From Paenibacillus pabuli (GTDB lineage: Bacteria; Bacillota; Bacilli; Paenibacillales; Paenibacillaceae): a stretch of DNA of 64,000 nucleotides. Positions within the stretch are counted from its first letter, which is position 1. Every line of letters begins with the position of its first letter. Position numbers and translations under genes: made by a program. A model generated the notes under the pieces. The model saw only the letters and a program-made list of their open reading frames with translations. It ran no database searches and was not told the origin of the DNA. The stretch is taken from contig NZ_CP073714.1 in the NCBI RefSeq assembly GCF_023101145.1, forward strand, positions 7,254,001 to 7,318,000, in the 5' to 3' direction. Below are positions 60,040 to 64,000 of this stretch, in pieces.

Positions 60040-61239
60040 ATGTTCCATGATTCAAAACGCAGTACCTGGGCACTGCTGGCGCTGGCAATCAGTGCGTTTG
60101 CCATCGGCACCACCGAATTTATCAGCGTTGGTCTGCTGCCTCTTATTGCAGATGACCTGGGCATTTCCGTAACGACAGCGGGACTGACCGTTACTTTATA
60201 TGCATTAGGCGTAACCTTCGGAGCACCGATTCTGACCTCATTGACGTCAACGGTGTCACGCAAGACACTGCTGCTTGCCATTATGGTTGTTTTTATCGCT
60301 GGTAACACCATGGCGGCGCTCTCGAGTGGAATCACCATGCTGCTCATTGCACGAATTGTCTCCGCTCTGGCACATGGCGTATTTATGTCCATTGGTTCCA
60401 CCATTGCGGCAGACCTGGTTCCTGCAAACCGCCGGGCGAGCGCCATTGCCATCATGTTCTCTGGCCTGACCATTGCTACAGTCACCGGTGTACCACTGGG
60501 TACACTCATCGGTCAAAACTTGGGCTGGCGCGCAGCTTTCATTCTTATCGTTGTCGTCGGTGTTGTGGCTTTTATCGGCAACATGCTTCTCGTGCCATCC
60601 ACGTTGCAACGCGGAACGCGAACTGCATTCCGTGAACAACTGAAACTGGTCACAGGCGGACGGTTGCTGCTGGCTTTTGCCATTACAGCTGTGGGATATG
60701 GGGGAACGTTCGTGGTGTTCACTTACCTGTCCCCACTATTGCATGATATCAGCGGATATTCCGAGCAAACGGTCGCGGGAATTCTGCTGCTGTACGGGAT
60801 TGCCATCGCCATCGGTAATATTATCGGAGGGAAAGCCGCCAACCGTAATCCGCTCCGGGCACTCTTCTATATGTTTATCATTCAGACCGTCGTTCTGGGC
60901 ATACTGTATTTCACCGTTCCATTTAAGCTGGCAGCGTTACTGACCATACTCGGCATGGGCCTGCTTGCCTTCATGAATGTGCCAGGGCTTCAGATGTACG
61001 TCGTGACGCTCGCAGAACGATATGCTCCACAGGCCAAAGACGTCGCCTCTGCCTTTAACATCGCAGCCTTTAACGCGGGTATTGCCATTGGTGCATATTT
61101 GGGCGGTGTTATTACAGATTCCATCGGTCTGATTCATACCACATGGGTTGGTGCAATTATGGTTCTGGCTGCCGTTCTTCTGACTGGTTGGGCAAGAGCG
61201 CTTGATCGTAAAGATCCCTACTCTCCATCAGAGACGTAA
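60040..61239 (+). CDS. MFS transporter (DHA1, AraJ/Cmx-like)
   Basis: 399 residues with twelve membrane helices. The DHA1 opening ALAISAFAIGTTEFISVGLLPLIADDLGIS is clear, then the loop motif VSRKTLLLAIMVVFIAG and LGTLIGQNLGWRAAF (motif C region, GVPLGTLIG). Exports drugs or small metabolites; the substrate is unknown. ATG at 60040 is 11 nt behind GGGGAG; upstream in-frame starts have none. Likely controlled by the divergent HxlR regulator. Confidence 0.88.
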   Translation: MFHDSKRSTWALLALAISAFAIGTTEFISVGLLPLIADDLGISVTTAGLTVTLYALGVTFGAPILTSLTSTVSRKTLLLAIMVVFIAGNTMAALSSGITMLLIARIVSALAHGVFMSIGSTIAADLVPANRRASAIAIMFSGLTIATVTGVPLGTLIGQNLGWRAAFILIVVVGVVAFIGNMLLVPSTLQRGTRTAFREQLKLVTGGRLLLAFAITAVGYGGTFVVFTYLSPLLHDISGYSEQTVAGILLLYGIAIAIGNIIGGKAANRNPLRALFYMFIIQTVVLGILYFTVPFKLAALLTILGMGLLAFMNVPGLQMYVVTLAERYAPQAKDVASAFNIAAFNAGIAIGAYLGGVITDSIGLIHTTWVGAIMVLAAVLLTGWARALDRKDPYSPSET

Positions 61240-61441
61240 GACAGGTTCAGTCAGAACATCAGGCTAAACATGCGTCTTTCTAGTGTTGAAGCTACAACTC
61301 GGAACCGGTTTCCCCTTTATTATAAATCTAGTATAATACGTTAATTCGAATTTAATCTACTATGACTTAATGAAGGGCATTAGGACTTATCGTGTTACAT
61401 CAGTACTACCATTTTGATTCATATGATGAGGAGGACTTCAC

Positions 61442-62287
61442 ATGACAGCACAACATTTACAATCTACAGTAGCTTTAAATAACGGCGTTCATATGCCTTG
61501 GTTCGGACTTGGCGTATTTCAGGTAGAAGAAGGATCTGAATTAATCGAGGCCGTCAAACAAGCGATTGCTCACGGTTACCGCAGCATTGATACAGCCGCT
61601 ATCTATGGCAACGAATCAGGTGTAGGGCAAGCCATTGCAGAGTCATTGAGAGAGAATAACCTGAAACGCGAGGAGCTGTTCATTACCTCCAAAGTATGGA
61701 ACGCAGACCTTGGATACGAGGAAACTCTTGCTGCCTTTGATGTCACGCTGAACAAACTGGGACTGGAATATCTGGACCTGTATCTGATTCACTGGCCAAA
61801 AGCGGGCAAATATAAAGCCGCATGGAGAGCGATGGAGCAGCTGTACAAAGCAGGCCGCATTAAAGCCATTGGCGTCAGCAACTTCCAGATCCATCACCTT
61901 GAAGATCTGATGCAGGATGCAGAAGTGAAGCCTGCGATTAACCAGGTGGAGTACCACCCTCGTCTGACTCAAGCTCCACTTAAAGCATTTTGTGAGAAAA
62001 ACGGAATTCAATTGGAAGCTTGGTCCCCACTGATGCAGGGGCAGCTTCTGGACAACCCGGTCCTTACCGAGATTGCCACTGCGAAAGGTAAATCGGTAGC
62101 ACAAATCATCCTGCGCTGGGACTTGCAGAACGGTGTCATCACCATTCCGAAATCCACCAAGGAGAAACGTATCATCGAGAACTCTTCCATCTTCGACTTT
62201 GAATTGTCCAATGATGAGATGGAGCGCATTAGCGCTCTGAACGAAGATGTCCGCGTTGGACCTGACCCGGACAACTTTGATTTCTAA
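61442..62287 (+). CDS. Aldo/keto reductase (YtbE/YvgN-like)
   Basis: 281 residues. NGVHMPWFGLGVFQVEEGSE, the catalytic AKR tetrad in SIDTAAIYGNESGVGQAI (Asp, Tyr), FITSKVWN (Lys) and LIHWP (His), and the C-terminal ITIPKSTKEKRIIENSSIFDF. NADPH-dependent reductase of carbonyls such as methylglyoxal in related Bacillus proteins. AGGAGG is 7 nt before the ATG. Its last six codons and 12 following bases are repeated 1 kb downstream (63286-63315). Confidence 0.9.
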   Translation: MTAQHLQSTVALNNGVHMPWFGLGVFQVEEGSELIEAVKQAIAHGYRSIDTAAIYGNESGVGQAIAESLRENNLKREELFITSKVWNADLGYEETLAAFDVTLNKLGLEYLDLYLIHWPKAGKYKAAWRAMEQLYKAGRIKAIGVSNFQIHHLEDLMQDAEVKPAINQVEYHPRLTQAPLKAFCEKNGIQLEAWSPLMQGQLLDNPVLTEIATAKGKSVAQIILRWDLQNGVITIPKSTKEKRIIENSSIFDFELSNDEMERISALNEDVRVGPDPDNFDF

Positions 62288-62296
62288 TTGAAGATT
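62267..62296 (+). repeat. 30-bp direct repeat, left copy (3' end of the reductase gene)
   Basis: A 30-bp sequence (CCGGACAACTTTGATTTC then TAATTGAAGATT) containing the last codons and stop of the reductase gene. An identical copy is at 63286-63315. Confidence 0.9.
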
Positions 62297-62325
62297 TCTG
62301 ATTTGTCCGAGTATAATATACAGGT

Positions 62326-62369
62326 AAAAGCCTCCAACTCTCGTTATGTACGAAAGTTGGAGGCTTTTT
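62326..62369 (+). terminator. Terminator of the reductase gene
   Basis: AAAAGCCTCCAACT pairs with AGTTGGAGGCTTTTT around a 16-nt loop. It can also end the convergent lipoprotein transcript. Confidence 0.9.
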
Positions 62370-62397
62370 GATGTAGATTCACATTGAAGAAGGACAC

Positions 62398-63141
62398 TCA
62401 TACACCTTCTTTTGTAATATCGATTTTAGAAGGTTCAAATTTCCCATTAACAAATACATATCTAACGATTGCATCCCCTAAATAATGACCTGCTGAAATC
62501 TGAATTGGTAACTCCGCAATAAGCTGATTATCCTTTAAACTAAATCTCAATATATTCTGAACCGTCGGTTGTACAAACCAATCGTTTGAATCGCTCTCAT
62601 TGAATTCAGACGAATACTCCTGTTTATCAAGGGAAACTGTATACTTTCGCACCTCTTTAACTGTTTCTAAATCAACTTTAATATTGCTTAGAACGAATTC
62701 TTTCGGATCCGAAACCGATATTTCTGTAAAGTCTGATTTAAGCACATGCACTTCCGAATCATGTACTCCAGTCCCTGTGCCTTTGGTCAGAACAATGACA
62801 ATTTCATCTTCTCCATCTGCATCTAAATCAATGACCGATATTTGAGGATAGAAGGAGGGGTTCTTTACATTGATCCAATTGAATGTTTTCGTTTCTCCAT
62901 TTATTACGACATCTAATGACGAAAACATGTCTTTTTGTGCTTTATCCTGAACACCATAAATAGCTATCTTCTGATCTGAGATCTCGGATAGTAGTGAATT
63001 GGGAGTCGATGTTGCTGGTGGTGTAGCATTTAATCCAGAAGCGGCTTCATATGTATTTGCAGGACTTGAAGTCTGATTATTCGCCCCACATCCAGATAAC
63101 AAAATAGCTCCCACCATTGTGACAATACTGATTTTTTTCAA
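62398..63141 (-). CDS. Lipoprotein with DxDxDG calcium loop, function unknown
   Basis: 247 residues. Signal peptide KKISIVTMVGAILLSGC with lipobox LSGC. After a Ser/Thr/Pro linker the body has SVIDLDADGEDEIVIVL, an FG-GAP/VCBS-like calcium loop, within a probable beta-rich domain. The TTG at 63141 is the best start, 9 nt behind GGAGG; an ATG at 63162 would place that site inside the gene. The gene and its promoter lie between the two copies of a 30-bp direct repeat and so look inserted. I do not recognise a named family. Confidence 0.72.
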   Translation of the reverse strand: MKKISIVTMVGAILLSGCGANNQTSSPANTYEAASGLNATPPATSTPNSLLSEISDQKIAIYGVQDKAQKDMFSSLDVVINGETKTFNWINVKNPSFYPQISVIDLDADGEDEIVIVLTKGTGTGVHDSEVHVLKSDFTEISVSDPKEFVLSNIKVDLETVKEVRKYTVSLDKQEYSSEFNESDSNDWFVQPTVQNILRFSLKDNQLIAELPIQISAGHYLGDAIVRYVFVNGKFEPSKIDITKEGV

Positions 63142-63210
63142 AAGGTGTATCCTCCATTTCATGCCAAAATATCATGAAATAACTTTTCTACTTTTACATA
63201 TTCCCCCAAC

Positions 63211-63219
63211 ATTATACCA
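63211..63219 (-). promoter_or_regulatory. Extended -10 promoter of the lipoprotein gene
   Basis: On the minus strand TGGTATAAT, an extended -10 with a consensus hexamer; the -35 is weak. It is 70 nt upstream of the TTG start. The AT-rich remainder of 63220-63285 shows nothing else. Confidence 0.5.
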
Positions 63220-63285
63220 ATCCATTTATCCAAAAAGTTTAAAAAATGTATTTCTTTGTTGAACATTGCGTAACATTTTATTTGA

Positions 63286-63315
63286 CCGGACAACTTTGAT
63301 TTCTAATTGAAGATT
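63286..63315 (+). repeat. 30-bp direct repeat, right copy
   Basis: Identical to 62267-62296, including reductase codons DNFDF and the stop codon, although no reductase gene is attached here. Confidence 0.9.
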
Positions 63316-63397
63316 CCCGAAATGATGTCAGTGTAAAAATTCAATAAAATAAGCAGGGTAAGCCTATTTTGGGAGCCTGCTGTGACATACCATAACC

Positions 63398-63429
63398 AAA
63401 AACCACCGGATCTTAATCCGGTGGTTTTT
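63398..63429. terminator. Terminator of the chitin-binding protein gene
   Basis: AAAAACCACCGGAT pairs with ATCCGGTGGTTTTT with a 4-nt loop, nearly perfect and symmetric, so it can work on both strands. It lies 128 nt after the stop at 63557. The sequence 63430-63556 shows no gene. Confidence 0.9.
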
Positions 63430-63556
63430 GGTCTTCCCTTTTCTTATTTCCTTCTGTTTAGCGCCGAGAAACAGACCATGTGGCATATTCTCTTTTCATT
63501 ACTAAACTCGCCAGCAGTGCACGTTTCAATTAAAAATGTTGATTTTCAATTTTGAA

Positions 63557-64000
63557 CTATTGAAGCTGCCACAATGCAGGCACATTGGATGGTTCCCAAC
63601 CTGCCAAGGACGTGTGGGACTGCAAGCATTTATACGTCTTGCCGTTATATGTGACCAGCTGTCCCGCAGTATAAGCTGTGTTGGCCTGCCAAGCGGAAAC
63701 GCCGGGATTCGTCGTTCCTGCCGAAGTCTTCACGCTCACCGCGTTGCTCGCTGCAGACAAATTGCCTGCGGCATCCTTTGCTTTTACCGTAAAGGTATAC
63801 GTGGTATCCGCCGCAAGCCCGCTGATCGTTGCCGTCGTACCGGTTACTGTTGTTGCCAGTGTTGTTCCGTTGTACACGTCATAACCCGTTACACCCACAT
63901 TGTCAGTAGATGCCGTCCAACTCAGCGTGATGCTGGATGTCGTTTGCGCGGTAGATATGAGGTTCGTTGGTGCAGTTGGCGCTTGCGTATCGCCTCCCGG
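63557..64000 (-). CDS. C-terminal part of a secreted FN3/chitin-binding protein
   Basis: 147 residues, open at the right edge. An FN3 domain (APTAPTNLISTAQTTSSITL to SNAVSVKT) is followed by a CBM5/12 chitin-binding module: WQANTAYTAGQLVTYNGKTY, CLQSHTSLAGWEPSNVPALW. This arrangement closes many chitinases, chitosanases, lytic polysaccharide monooxygenases and other glycoside hydrolases of Paenibacillus. The catalytic part lies outside the window, so the enzyme cannot be named. Confidence 0.88.
   Translation of the reverse strand, partial: PGGDTQAPTAPTNLISTAQTTSSITLSWTASTDNVGVTGYDVYNGTTLATTVTGTTATISGLAADTTYTFTVKAKDAAGNLSAASNAVSVKTSAGTTNPGVSAWQANTAYTAGQLVTYNGKTYKCLQSHTSLAGWEPSNVPALWQLQ

Overview
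The window looks like one contiguous chromosomal segment from a Paenibacillus-type, spore-forming Firmicute. The evidence is Gram-positive style ribosome binding sites, many Bacillus-like gene families (NDH-2 next to a DUF1641 gene, CsbD, a Spo0E-like phosphatase, GlnL/YcbB-like regulator, NamA, PepT, LCP protein), a very large secreted pectin-degrading enzyme, and sigma-A promoters with long leaders. I see no rRNA, tRNA, CRISPR array, transposase or prophage. Identity below family level is inference from the sequence alone.

Layout. 1-2.3 kb: a yjlC-ndh type respiratory operon read leftward, with a near-consensus sigma-A promoter whose -10 lies inside a Rex-like operator. 2.3-5 kb: a two-gene unit of a papain-like (BtrH-type) protein and an ECF sigma factor that itself carries a C-terminal domain resembling the same family. 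5-13 kb: CsbD stress protein, epimerase, cupin, DUF1835 protein, TVP38 membrane protein, an unusual HNH protein with a GC-rich disordered middle, a tiny cysteine protein, and an acyltransferase. 13-19 kb: a hybrid histidine kinase, a BTAD response regulator and a photolyase in one apparent operon. 19.5-25.5 kb: methyltransferase, 4-OT/NamA pair, PepT, Crp/Fnr regulator, soluble chemoreceptor. 25.7-28.8 kb: amino-acid/sodium symporter divergent from a GlnL-like regulator, then a Spo0E-like gene. 29-34.4 kb: a 1731-residue secreted protein joining a rhamnogalacturonan acetylesterase to a PL11-type rhamnogalacturonan lyase, preceded by a cre-like site.

34.8-44.5 kb: acetate transporter, thioesterase, then a nitrogen region: a TrpD2-like gene and an ANTAR regulator divergent from nirB-nirD-nirC-cobA. 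The nirB leader has the features of an ANTAR antitermination switch, and two TnrA/GlnR-type boxes lie in the divergent region; a third lies in front of the symporter/GlnL pair. 45-51 kb: a two-component system divergent from a VTC-domain/DUF4956/Cthe_2159-type operon, with a symmetric 16-bp inverted repeat in the shared promoter region. 51-64 kb: methyltransferase, FHA-winged helix protein, DUF2339 protein, LCP protein, two aldo/keto reductases, MarR and HxlR regulators, AIM24-like protein, MFS pump, a lipoprotein gene bounded by a 30-bp direct repeat, and the end of a secreted FN3/chitin-binding protein.

Shared regulation links several distant loci. TGTNA-N7-TNACA boxes connect nitrite reduction with the symporter. 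An AGTACGTACT motif connects the HxlR/MFS locus with the NamA operon. Three diverged copies of a 200-265 bp intergenic element, each ending in a hairpin with a conserved loop and each lying between convergent genes, form an interspersed repeat family within this window.
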